Of a stretch of 64,000 nucleotides of DNA, positions 54,152 through 64,000 are shown in pieces. The notes beneath the pieces were generated by a model. The model was not told where the DNA came from. It did no database searches and worked only from the letters and a program-made list of their open reading frames with translations. This DNA is from Lepidodermella squamata (lineage: Eukaryota > Gastrotricha). The DNA lies in contig JBLDXI010000034.1 in assembly GCA_047495785.1 (NCBI GenBank), positions 1,318,139 through 1,382,138 of the forward strand, written 5' to 3'. A program made the position numbers and the translations under genes. How positions within the stretch are numbered: the first letter of the stretch is position 1; each line of letters opens with the position of its first letter.

Positions 54152-55505
54152 ATGCTCCACTACGCTGCTGTGGTACTTCTGGTAAGTTCTTTGCGCCGTA
54201 TAAAAGCTCGCTGTATAAAATTTTCAAAACTTTACCCGGAAGGTCGCCACGGTTTTCGCTGAAGTTCCATCCGAGCAGAGCCGCTTGACCCGTCAGGGCA
54301 TGGCGGACATCAAGACACCGAGAGCTGCTCCTGTGTACGCCCCAGCTCCACCACCGGCGCCTGCCGGCAAGGGTCGTCCTCTCAAGCCCCGTGAGGTTGA
54401 AGTTCCATCCGAGCAGAGCCGCTTGACCCGTCAGGGCATGGCGGACATCAAGACACCGAGAGCTGCTCCTGTGTACGCCCCAGCTCCACCACCGGCGCCT
54501 GCCGGCAAGGGTCGTCCTCTCAAGCCCCGTGAGGTTGAAGTTCCATCCGAGCAGAGCCGCTTGACCCGTCAGGGCATGGCGGACATCAAGACACCGAGAG
54601 CTGCTCCTGTGTACGCCCCAGCTCCACCACCGGCGCCTGCTGGCAAGGGTCGTCCTCTCAAGCCCCGTGAGGTTGAAGTTCCATCCGAGCAGAGCCGCTT
54701 GACCCGTCAGGGCATGGCGGACATCAAGACACCGAGAGCTGCTCCTGTGTACGCCCCAGCTCCACCACCGGCGCCTGCCGGCAAGGGTCGTCCTCTCAAG
54801 CCCCGTGAGGTTGAAGTTCCATCCGAGCAGAGCCGCTTGACCCGTCAGGGCATGGCGGACATCAAGACACCGAGAGCTGCTCCTGTGTACGCCCCAGCTC
54901 CACCACCGGCGCCTGCTGGCAAGCGTCGTCCTGTCAAGCCCCGTGAGGTTGAAGTTCCATCCGAGCAGAGCCGCTTGACCCGTCAGGGCATGGCGGACAT
55001 CAAGACACCGAGAGCTGCTCCTGTGTACGCCCCAGCTCCACCACCGGCGCCTGCTGGCAAGGGTCGTCCTCTCAAGCCCCGTGAGGTTGAAGTTCCATCC
55101 GAGCAGAGCCGCTTGACCCGTCAGGGCATGGCGGACATCAAGACACCGAGAGCTGCTCCTGTGTACGCCCCAGCTCCACCACCGGCGCCTGCCGGCAAGG
55201 GTCGTCCTCTCAAGCCCCGTGAGGTTGAAGTTCCATCCGAGCAGAGCCGCTTGACCCGTCAGGGCATGGCGGACATCAAGACACCGAGAGCTGCTCCTGT
55301 GTACGCCCCAGCTCCACCACCGGCGCCTGCTGGCAAGCGTCGTCCTGTCAAGCCCCGTGAGGTTGAAGTTCCATCCGAGCAGAGCCGCTTGACCCGTCAG
55401 GGCATGGCGGACATCAAGACACCGAGAGCTGCTCCTGTGTACGCCCCAGCTCCACCACCGGCGCCTGCTGGCAAGGGTCGTCCTGGCAGACCGCGTGAGG
55501 TTTAG
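54152..55505 (+). CDS. Secreted nine-unit Pro/Ala-rich repeat protein, left copy
   Basis: Exon 54152-54181 encodes MLHYAAVVLL and exon 54243-55505 the rest (61-bp intron, phase 0), 430 residues in all. The intron splits the signal peptide, which ends near VFAE. Then nine units of 46 residues follow, each with EVPSEQSRLTRQGMADIKTP, RAAPVYAPAPPPAPAGK and a basic tail that is GRPLKPREV or RRPVKPREV; the last ends GRPGRPREV. There is no Cys. The protein is strongly basic, with about a third Pro plus Ala, and should be extended or disordered, with possible dibasic-type cleavage at KRR. Known classes that look like this include structural matrix, cement or silk-like proteins and peptide precursors; none is recognised. 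An identical gene faces it at 57265-58618. Confidence 0.85.
54261..55502 (+). repeat. Coding tandem array, nine units of 138 bp
   Basis: Exactly 9 x 138 bp. Units differ at only a few bases. The basic tail type and a silent GCC/GCT change mark the order: units 4, 5, 6 have the same pattern as units 7, 8, 9 (apart from the closing tail of unit 9). A 414-bp block was thus copied, giving a higher-order repeat. Confidence 0.9.
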
Positions 55506-57042
55506 TCAGCGGCATCGGCATAAAATATCGTTCGCCACGCTATACCGTGGGAATTTCGCTGCTTTGTCACCGCGCCTTAATTTCTTTAAAGGTGAAAGAT
55601 GTCGATTTGCTTGGTTCTAGGTTTGGTTACGGGGGTATGCAATATTATTCGTGTGGGTGAATGTGTGATTTCAACTACTGCTCGGCTTGGGGACTTATCG
55701 CTTGAAGTGTCGGCAATAAATTATACTGTGCAATTGATGTCACTACGCTTACACAACGGGTGTTATAAGACTGAAAAATCGATTAAAAACTTGAATTATA
55801 GGCAGAATAACCACCCCCTAAATGACCACCTCGTCAGGCGGATACGTAAAAAGGGAATTGGTTGGTTCCATTGAGTCCCGTTCTCTATGGCGGTGTTCAT
55901 AATGCTCACGTGAAAAGACTGAAGTGTTGGCAGTTTTTATTCAGCCTATTTCTCTTTCAGCCTTTTTTAACACATCTGTGCAATGCCCAGCGTTGTTCAC
56001 AGCTGCGCAATCACAGAGTCCACCTCGCAGGAGTCGACGGTCTAGGGCTCGGCGAGAGGCCATTGCTATGGAGGCCCCTTGAGGAGTCGAATCGAAGCAA
56101 AACATGTGGTCATTGTATTATATAGCTCAGGATGCGGGCGATAGCACAGTTCCGTGTCGAGAATTATTAAATTAAACTATTCAGCCAACTTCTATACATC
56201 ACAACACTAAGTGAGAACGTGCCGTATATAAAGGGCCCTTATTTGAGCCGAATTTGACAGAGGGAAATGTTGATAGTTAATTCATCAGAGCGTAGTCACC
56301 CCAACTGTGTTAAGCAAGAACAAAAACGATGAGGACCTTTTCTGTCTGGTACGTCTCATATTATGGCACACAGATCTACCCTTGAAGGACTGAGGGAAGG
56401 ATCTATGCAGACAGCTTGCTTCAAATATAATTTTGTGGCTTCAGGTTTCACTGATAATAATTTTTGAACTCTATGATATGGCTTCGCCTTTCATAAACGA
56501 GGCTTCACTGAGGCCTATTTCTCGTTCGCAGGTTAGAGCGCTCACCAAGCGTGACAACTCCCAGTTCAGCCGACATACGAAAGTATGACAGGCCTCCTTC
56601 TACTGGCGGGAATGCATCGATTTCAGCAAATCAACTCACTGATTAACTTTCTGGTTAATGGTTGATGAAAGATCATGTTTTGTCCATAATAACAACGTAA
56701 CAAGTACTTTTGCATTATCTAGCATGCCCTAGCTCAATATTTTTTACCACGGCGTGAGCTTGATATATAGCTTGATAGGCGATTGCCTTTGCCTTTTTTC
56801 GTGTCTCCCACCGAACTTTCGAGATAAAGCAACAACGCGCTCATTATGGACCCAACCAGGCAGCAAAAACAACACGATAATAGCTCGAATTAGATAGCAC
56901 TTAGCCCTAATAATAAAAAAACAGCCATGCGTGAGAAAACTCTGGGACCCGATGGCGACTCCCATAACCAGGAGAGACCCTATAAAAGGCGGGTTCACCT
57001 AGTTAATTCCATTCGTTATTCAAGTTCGTTCTATCCACCGAA
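55506..57042. other. Palindrome spacer and 3' flank of the left repeat gene
   Basis: To 55614 this is arm sequence (3' flank of the nine-unit gene); 55615-57155 is unique spacer. No supported gene lies in it before 57043. A plus-strand ORF of 91 codons crosses the left junction (55599-55874) but has no clear start context or fold. Confidence 0.5.
56981..56989 (+). promoter_or_regulatory. TATA box of the small spacer gene
   Basis: TATAAAAGG, 62 bp upstream of the ATG at 57043, with a leader of about 30 bases expected. It is a near-consensus match in unique spacer DNA. Confidence 0.65.
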
Positions 57043-57264
57043 ATGAGATTCATATTTGCAATTGCTGCCGCTTGCACCCTACAAGTGTGCTCAGCTATCA
57101 TTTGCACGCCCGATATCTGCAGCAATGCCGACTGCTCCTCGGCCATGCTCGAGATCCAAGCAAATCGACATCTTTCACCTTTAAAGAAATTAAGGCGCGG
57201 TGACAAAGCAGCGAAATTCCCACGGTATAGCGTGGCGAACGATATTTTATGCCGATGCCGCTGA
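57043..57264 (+). CDS. Small secreted Cys-rich ORF, chimeric across the palindrome junction
   Basis: The 73-residue ORF begins with a good signal peptide (MRFIFAIAAACTLQVCSA) followed by a short Cys-rich piece (ICTPDICSNADCSSAML). Residues 1-37 come from unique spacer and 38-73 from arm DNA that is the antisense of the repeat gene's 3' flank. The TGA at 57262-57264 directly abuts the complement of the repeat gene's stop codon at 57265-57267. The upstream TATA box supports transcription. The second half (KLRRGDKAAKFPRYSV) is basic and looks unevolved. It may be a gene whose end was replaced when the inversion formed, or only the first exon-like part may be real. Confidence 0.5.
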   Translation: MRFIFAIAAACTLQVCSAIICTPDICSNADCSSAMLEIQANRHLSPLKKLRRGDKAAKFPRYSVANDILCRCR

Positions 57265-58618
57265 CTAAACCTCACGCGGTCTGCCAGGACGACCCTTGCC
57301 AGCAGGCGCCGGTGGTGGAGCTGGGGCGTACACAGGAGCAGCTCTCGGTGTCTTGATGTCCGCCATGCCCTGACGGGTCAAGCGGCTCTGCTCGGATGGA
57401 ACTTCAACCTCACGGGGCTTGACAGGACGACGCTTGCCAGCAGGCGCCGGTGGTGGAGCTGGGGCGTACACAGGAGCAGCTCTCGGTGTCTTGATGTCCG
57501 CCATGCCCTGACGGGTCAAGCGGCTCTGCTCGGATGGAACTTCAACCTCACGGGGCTTGAGAGGACGACCCTTGCCGGCAGGCGCCGGTGGTGGAGCTGG
57601 GGCGTACACAGGAGCAGCTCTCGGTGTCTTGATGTCCGCCATGCCCTGACGGGTCAAGCGGCTCTGCTCGGATGGAACTTCAACCTCACGGGGCTTGAGA
57701 GGACGACCCTTGCCAGCAGGCGCCGGTGGTGGAGCTGGGGCGTACACAGGAGCAGCTCTCGGTGTCTTGATGTCCGCCATGCCCTGACGGGTCAAGCGGC
57801 TCTGCTCGGATGGAACTTCAACCTCACGGGGCTTGACAGGACGACGCTTGCCAGCAGGCGCCGGTGGTGGAGCTGGGGCGTACACAGGAGCAGCTCTCGG
57901 TGTCTTGATGTCCGCCATGCCCTGACGGGTCAAGCGGCTCTGCTCGGATGGAACTTCAACCTCACGGGGCTTGAGAGGACGACCCTTGCCGGCAGGCGCC
58001 GGTGGTGGAGCTGGGGCGTACACAGGAGCAGCTCTCGGTGTCTTGATGTCCGCCATGCCCTGACGGGTCAAGCGGCTCTGCTCGGATGGAACTTCAACCT
58101 CACGGGGCTTGAGAGGACGACCCTTGCCAGCAGGCGCCGGTGGTGGAGCTGGGGCGTACACAGGAGCAGCTCTCGGTGTCTTGATGTCCGCCATGCCCTG
58201 ACGGGTCAAGCGGCTCTGCTCGGATGGAACTTCAACCTCACGGGGCTTGAGAGGACGACCCTTGCCGGCAGGCGCCGGTGGTGGAGCTGGGGCGTACACA
58301 GGAGCAGCTCTCGGTGTCTTGATGTCCGCCATGCCCTGACGGGTCAAGCGGCTCTGCTCGGATGGAACTTCAACCTCACGGGGCTTGAGAGGACGACCCT
58401 TGCCGGCAGGCGCCGGTGGTGGAGCTGGGGCGTACACAGGAGCAGCTCTCGGTGTCTTGATGTCCGCCATGCCCTGACGGGTCAAGCGGCTCTGCTCGGA
58501 TGGAACTTCAGCGAAAACCGTGGCGACCTTCCGGGTAAAGTTTTGAAAATTTTATACAGCGAGCTTTTATACGGCGCAAAGAACTTACCAGAAGTACCAC
58601 AGCAGCGTAGTGGAGCAT
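57265..58618 (-). CDS. Secreted nine-unit Pro/Ala-rich repeat protein, right copy
   Basis: Exons 58618-58589 and 58527-57265 on the minus strand encode the same 430 residues as 54152-55505, with the same 61-bp intron, unit order and unit variants. No amino-acid difference was found. The two genes converge, their stop codons 1.76 kb apart. Such exact identity, including silent variants and the intron, means very recent duplication or ongoing gene conversion between arms. Upstream DNA is also the same, so both copies should be expressed alike unless the outer flanks matter. Confidence 0.85.
57268..58509 (-). repeat. Coding tandem array, nine units of 138 bp (right copy)
   Basis: Mirror image of the array at 54261-55502, with the same order of KGRPLKP and KRRPVKP unit types. 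Confidence 0.9.
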
Positions 58619-61109
58619 TTTATCACTAGAATTTGAAATTCGGTCCGAAAAAGTTTAGCGTTTTTCAAAGCTAAATTCTTGATAATGAAAGAGAGTTAGG
58701 CTCGTTCCCTCCTTCTCGGGTGAATTTTCCACCTGCCGAGCGCCATGATGTTTGGGAGTTTACATTAATTTGCACCCTTGTTCGGGCCATCATTCCGGTG
58801 TTTTGTGCACGGACTGATCTACCATCATTATATGTTGGCATAACGGGAAAGAATGTGCGTGAAAAATTTGAACACCCACATGCACGCATGCCAATGTACG
58901 TGAAAATTACGCCATGTTACCCCACTCAGCGTTTCAGAGTTCTAGCGAATGATTCAGTTATTAAGAAAAACTGTAACGCAAGTGCAGTATTATAATAAAA
59001 ACGGAAATAAAAAGTAAACATTGAAAGGGAGAGGTTATGAATAATATAAAACATCTTCTGTGAGCTTTGTTTTATATATTAGCCTCAAGACCAGCTTTTC
59101 AGACCCAAGGCGCGGAATAGCGACCTGATGAAGGCGAATATTTTAGCCATTCGTATAAAAGCTTCCAGATATAGTTGTGTTATCCGGGCCACTATCATCA
59201 ATTTCTTAACAGTAAAGTTACCGTTCAGACGGATTAAGCAATAATATTGAAAATTAAAATCCAACTTGAAACTTTGCATCAAATTTGCAACAGCGAATGA
59301 TTTTCAACTGCTGAAAATCATCCATCACTTTTTTCTGCGATTTAAAACTTCACGCTCATCCGCATCGACATTGAGCGCATTTATCTCGAGGTGAAAAATG
59401 CCAAGTCTATCTCTCGAACGGCGAATCTGCATCGAGCCGCTCAATCTTGGGTGTCAAGCTGCTACGTAGCTTCAAGAAGAATTGTCAGTCAACCAGCGAT
59501 ATGGCAACGACTTGTTCGGCCCGACTTGTTTGTTGCACCATCCTCCTTTGGCAAGTTGAGGCTCGCTCAAGTTTCTAAGCAATCGGCGATAATTCTCGGC
59601 CGCGGTAAATCTTTCGCTGCCTCTAACCTGATCAAATGGCTTGCCCCGCTTGTGGATATCTCTTATAATTTGCGACAAATCCCTCAGCCTTGTTAATTTT
59701 CTTTCAGAAACAGCTCAGGATAGCAGTACTTATTTCGGGCTGTTTAATGGCATATTTCCCGCTATGATAACCCGGATAACCCATTTAGATTAATTAGACG
59801 GAGAGGCTTGGAATATTGATGAGAAAAATAGTTGGAAATGGTAAGGAAACAATGCACAATTGCAGGACAGGGCACATAGCAGGAACAGGATAAGTGAGTT
59901 TTCGCTTGTCCGTCTCAGTCAAATATGCTTGTGCGGAGACTCTGGAGGAAGAAAATGCTCAGGAGAAAGGAAGAGGGATGGATTGCACTTTACCCCGCGA
60001 TTGTAAGCAGATTAATCATGAAAACTAGGCTAGTTACTGCTAAAAATAAGTTAAACCGTTATATATCCGGCTCCCTATGAGCGGTGGCTTAGATTTCATA
60101 CTCGCTTCTCTTTGTCGAAACTTCTCTGAACTCATTGAAGCATGAAAAGTAAGGAAAAAATTGACTCACTGCGAAGATCACATTCGAAATGTAACACGTG
60201 GGATCGAGAAGAAAAAGGCTGTAATATGTATTTTTCGACCAATTTCTGCACGCTGATAAAGTTTATTAATTATGACACGCCAAGCTCTCAATTCATAGGT
60301 ATATTTTTGCTCACGCCTTCACAAATTTAATTTAGCTAAATTCAGTGTTAACTACAAACGTTAAAACTGCAAATAGGAAGAAATTATTGCAAGCAAAAGC
60401 AATACTATAAGTGGGAAATTCACAAGAATGATGGACATTCGATATTCCATGCGATTTTACAAGAAATATCCTTTAGGCCAATTACTTGTTTCGGGAGATG
60501 AGCTTCGTGCCGTAAACCCGACTGCACCAGTTGGTACTAGTTGCTTTCTGCGTTTTGAGCGACTGCCTCTCGCCGACACAAACCCTGGAAGATCGCCCAA
60601 GCCCAATTTGGATCTTGAGTAGTCGGATTGCATAGAGCGACGCTTGCATAGCATAAAACCTATTGGAATGTGCGTTTCAAAATTATAGGTATAACATCGA
60701 TACAATAGCAAGAATGAACTTATACCAGAAGAAGAGACAAGGCAACGACGAAGTTGTTCATCTTCTAACAGGACCTTTTTATTTTCAACTATAAGTAGCA
60801 GTAGAGCGAAATTTGACAGAAATGAATTTCGTCCCTTCTATCTTTTCCTCATTCTTCAGTTAACGTGCAACGCACCTGGCGGAATGACAAACAAAAGAAT
60901 GAAAGTATCACGCAAAAACCCTGGGGAAAGAAATGAGCGCGCCGAAACGGGTGGCTGTTTAAATTCTCATATATTATCTCTCCTTCTCAACAAGCAGGAA
61001 ATTAGCCAGCGGAAAATTTGTAAGAAAATTTAGCTTTGATGAGTGGATCGAGTACATATTTGAATTGTGTGCGAATATCAGCTATGGATGTCAAAAATCG
61101 CCCTTCGCC
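58619..61109. other. Right-arm stretch without a supported gene
   Basis: Mirror of 51656-54151. Nothing further is seen in it. Confidence 0.45.
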
Positions 61110-61222
61110 AATTGATTGAGAGTTGATGCGATGGTATCGCGGGTGAAAATCGAACCATCAATAAGACGCCGATTTTCGACCTAGATTGGGACAACTTTGT
61201 TCAATCATCAGCAAGCGTCTTG
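61110..61222 (+). pseudogene. Dead sulfotransferase exon-2 piece (right arm)
   Basis: Mirror of the piece at 51548-51655, here on the plus strand. The partner piece beyond the transposon is not in the window, because the palindrome ends inside the transposon. Confidence 0.65.
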
Positions 61223-61224
61223 TA

Positions 61225-63984
61225 CACTAGAAAAAATTAACCCCTGATCAGGGGTCAGCTGTTTAAACCATTTTGCTGACCAGGACGAAAAAGGGACAAC
61301 CCCTGATAATCAACAGTCGCCAGCTGATAATCCACGTCATTTCATGCTGATCAGCATGACTTTAGCCGCTTTTACATTACTAGCCGCTTTTACACTACAC
61401 TATTCGAATGGTAAATGATGGTAAATGATGGTAATTGCTCCATTGTTAAATAACAGTGATTAGCCAATTTTATGCGTTTTTAACGTTTTAAATCGCTGTT
61501 ATGAGAGAGCTAAAATATTTTAAAATTGTGTGACTGATTTCAAAAGGCATTACAGCATTCCCGATTTCCCGTAAAAATGGATGTAATACCTAGGCTTTAA
61601 ATTCAGCACCCAAACAAAAATTCCTGCCTTTGCATAATTGAATACTTGAATAAATTCCGCTAAGCTTTTTTGTAAAAATTATGTTGGCATATTCCTTGCT
61701 TCATCACCGTGAACGCGAGGTTTTTCGCGTAAGAAAATTGCCTGCATAACAACTTTACAATATTTTTCAAGGTGATTGACTATTCGCCGTAAATTCTCAA
61801 GAGGGCCTTACTTTTAGTTGAAACGATGTCGCGGAAACGTTTTTTAATTAATTTTCAAAATTCGCGATTAATTTGAAACATATTCAGTTAACGTTTTCAG
61901 TTAAGGCATGGCCATCGCATTACAAACAAGACGTGATAATTAAAATTTAAAAGACAAATTTAACCTGGAAACTGGGCCTCGGTGTTGTTTTTAGGCCTAT
62001 TTTTCCTTCAATAATTCGAAGTTTGAAATTATTTCTTGATGCGCCAAGAGGATCGGCAAACCCCGGGCGATTTTTAAGCTATCAATTAATAACCATATTA
62101 TCTTTTTGCGGAACCAAAATTGGCTGTTGCGGACCCATATTTCAAGACTTGGAAATTTTTATGATGATTTATTTTGATTTTTTGAGTTTTTGAAATTAAT
62201 CTGGAAATTTCAGAAAATTCGAAAAATGCATTTAGGCGAATTAATCACTCAAAAATAGTTTCCGCTTCCGGCCAAATTTAATTCCGCATTTTTGGTTCCG
62301 CTAAAAGTAAGAACCATTAATAATTTTACAGCAATTTTGTGTGGAAAAGGTGTCAAGAAATACCTTGAAAAATAATTAAAAATTACCCAAAATTGGAATC
62401 TCGACAATTTCCCAACGCGGAGAAGCCGCGAGCTCAAAGTGATGAAGCAAGGAAATTTGGTCCAACAAATTTACAGAAACGCTTCGCGGAATCGCGGAAA
62501 ATTCGCGAAATTTACACGATAATTTTTTCTTTAAATTCGGCCAGGTACTGAATAAAGCTCAGGCATCCTATCCGGTTTGACAGAAAATTAATCAGGTTGT
62601 AAATGAGTCGCAAAAATACCCACGTAAACTGGTTTTAATTATTTTTAGTTTTCTCAAAAGCACGATAAAACTGTGAAAATAAGCAAAAACAAGCTGATCC
62701 TTGTTATTCAACAATTGAGTAATTACCATCGTTTACCATCATTTACCATTCGCTTAGTAGTAGTGTAAAAGCGGCTACTACTAAGCGAATGGTAAATGAT
62801 GGTAAACGATGGTAATTACTCAATTGTTGAATAACAAGGATTAGCTTGTTTTTGCTTATTTTCACAGTTTTATCGTGCTTTTGAGAAAACTAAAAATAAT
62901 TAAAACCAGTTTACGTGGGTATTTTTGCGACTCATTGACAACCTGATTAATTTTCTGTCAAACCGATAGGATGCCTGAGCTTTATTCAGTACCTGGCCGA
63001 ATTTAAAGACAAAATTATCGTGTAAATTTCGCGAAGCGTTTCTGCAAATTTGTTGGACAAAATTTCCTTGCTTCATCACTTTGAGCTCGCGGCTTCTCCG
63101 CGTTGGAAATTGTCGAGATTCCAATTTTGGGTAATTTTTAATTATTTTTCAAGGTATTTCTTGACACCTTTTCCCACACAAAATTGCTGTAAAATTATTA
63201 ATGGTTCTTACGTTTAGCGGAACCAAAAATGCGGAATTAAATTTGGCCGGAAGCGGAAACTATTTTTGAGTGATTAAAATTCGCCTAAAATGCATTTTCC
63301 GAATTTTCTGAAATTTCCAGATTAATTTCAAAAAATCAAAAAATCAAAATAAATCATCATAAAAATTTCCAAGTCTTGAAATATGGGTCCGCACCAGCCA
63401 ATTTTGGTTCCGCAAAAAGATAACATGGTTATTAATTGATAGCTTAAAAATCGCCCGGGGTTTGCCGATCCTCTTGGCGCATCAAGAAATAATTTCAAAC
63501 TTCGAATTATTGAAGGAAAAACAGGCCTAAAAACAACACCGAGGCCCAGTTTCCAGGTTAAATTTGTCTTTTAAATTTTAATTATCACGTCTTGTTTGTA
63601 ATGCGATGGCCATGCCCAACACCTTGAAAAATATTGAAAAGTTGTAATGCAGGCAGTTTTCTGACGCGAAAAGCCTCGCGTTCACGGTGATGAAGCAAGA
63701 AATTTGCCAACATAATTTTTACAAAAAAGCTTAGCGGAATTTATTTGAAATATTCAATTATGCAAAGGCAGGAATTTTTGTTTGGGTGCTGAATTTAAAG
63801 CCTAGGTATTACATCCATTTTTACGGGAAATCGGGAATGCCTTTGAAATCAGTCACACACTTTTTAAAATATTTTTAGCTTTCTCATAACAGCGATTTAA
63901 AACGTTAAAAACGCATAAATTGAGCTAATCACTGTTATTTAACAATGGAGTAATTACCATCATTTACCATCATTTACCATTCGA
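61225..63984. mobile_element. CACT-ended transposon, right arm, cut off at the palindrome edge
   Basis: Starts CACTAGAAAAAATTAACCCC after a TA at 61223-61224 and holds the same CTGATCAGGGG units. It contains the nested foldback (arms 61382-about 62760 and about 62774-63984). The match ends at TTACCATTCGA (63984), where the outer foldback tip and the far CACT end should follow but do not within the remaining 16 bases. Confidence 0.75.
61382..63984. repeat. Nested foldback palindrome, right arm, outer tip missing
   Basis: Mirror of 48762-51390. Its centre at about 62761-62773 (TGTAAAAGCGGC) is in reverse orientation to that of the left copy, as expected for a true inverted duplication. About 20 bases of the outer tip are not matched. 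Confidence 0.8.
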
Positions 63985-64000
63985 CTCTCACGAGATGTGT

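Larger units (their letters stand above)
48784..55614. repeat. Left arm of the large palindrome
   Basis: Base for base, 48784-55614 is matched in reverse complement by 57156-63984. The sum of paired coordinates stays at 112768-112771 over the whole length, so there are only single-base indels, and very few substitutions were met (for example near 51050 against 61720). The arm holds most of the transposon, the second half of the dead sulfotransferase copy and the nine-unit repeat gene. Confidence 0.95.
57156..63984. repeat. Right arm of the large palindrome
   Basis: Reverse complement of 48784-55614. The outer match stops at 63984: the next 16 bases (to the window end) no longer match the left side. 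The inner edge is at CCAAGCAAATCGAC (57156). Confidence 0.95.

Noticed and set aside
55599-55874. 91-codon plus-strand ORF at the left palindrome junction
   Set aside because: Starts inside arm sequence, has no convincing signal peptide cleavage, promoter or domain.
48784-63984. Palindrome as pure assembly artefact
   Set aside because: Not excluded, but the unique spacer, scattered single-base differences and a transposon-tip breakpoint fit a real inversion better.

Overview
The window is nuclear DNA from an animal with a compact genome. Nearly all protein genes are broken by GT-AG introns, most only 45-70 bp long. The gene set is metazoan: cohesin SMC3, RABL3, a TRMT9B/Trm9-type tRNA methyltransferase, two PTTG1IP-type membrane proteins, core-1 galactosyltransferase, phosphate-activated glutaminase, thyroglobulin type-1 repeats and carbohydrate sulfotransferases. 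Tiny introns, one 59-bp gap between same-strand genes and convergent genes 42 bp apart would suit a larvacean, a rotifer or a small nematode. The sequence alone does not settle which. No bacterial genes, CRISPR arrays, rRNA or tRNA genes were recognised.

Layout. 0-0.4 kb: the first two visible exons of a coiled-coil gene running off the left edge. 0.8-5.4 kb: two aldehyde dehydrogenases in tandem (minus), the second with a mitochondrial-type leader. 7.3-8.9 kb: two tandem PTTG1IP-like genes (minus). 10.2-23.2 kb: SMC3, RABL3 and TRMT9B-like in a row (plus). A MITE-like element sits in an SMC3 intron, and Copia and probable Helitron relics sit in a RABL3 intron. 26-27.5 kb: an unrecognised four-helix membrane protein. 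27.8-29.2 kb: a secreted protein with six Tg-1 domains. 29.8-31.6 kb: glutaminase. 33.1-35.9 kb: two convergent Golgi-type glycosyltransferases. 36.7-41.5 kb: an AIG1/GIMAP-like GTPase and a compact protein kinase. 42.7-45.5 kb: two HNK-1-type sulfotransferase paralogs, probably one operon.

45.5-64 kb is the most unusual part. A gene for a small secreted repeat protein (47.6 kb) is followed by a much larger relative made of nine near-identical 46-residue units (54.2-55.5 kb). The larger gene lies in a 6.8-kb arm that is repeated almost perfectly in reverse orientation (57.2-64.0 kb) around a 1.54-kb spacer, so two identical repeat-protein genes converge. Each arm also carries a transposon with CACT ends and a TA target duplication. 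That transposon interrupts a dead sulfotransferase copy and contains a second, nested 2.6-kb palindrome. The outer edge of the large palindrome falls at the tip of the nested one. At the inner edge, a small secreted ORF is half spacer and half arm, and its stop codon abuts the stop codon of the repeat gene on the other strand.

Best reading of 45-64 kb: a module of sulfotransferase exons plus a secreted Pro/Ala-rich repeat gene was duplicated in tandem and then inverted, with transposon palindromes as the likely fragile sites. All exon joins are my own readings from splice sites, reading frame and family resemblance; no alignment was run.
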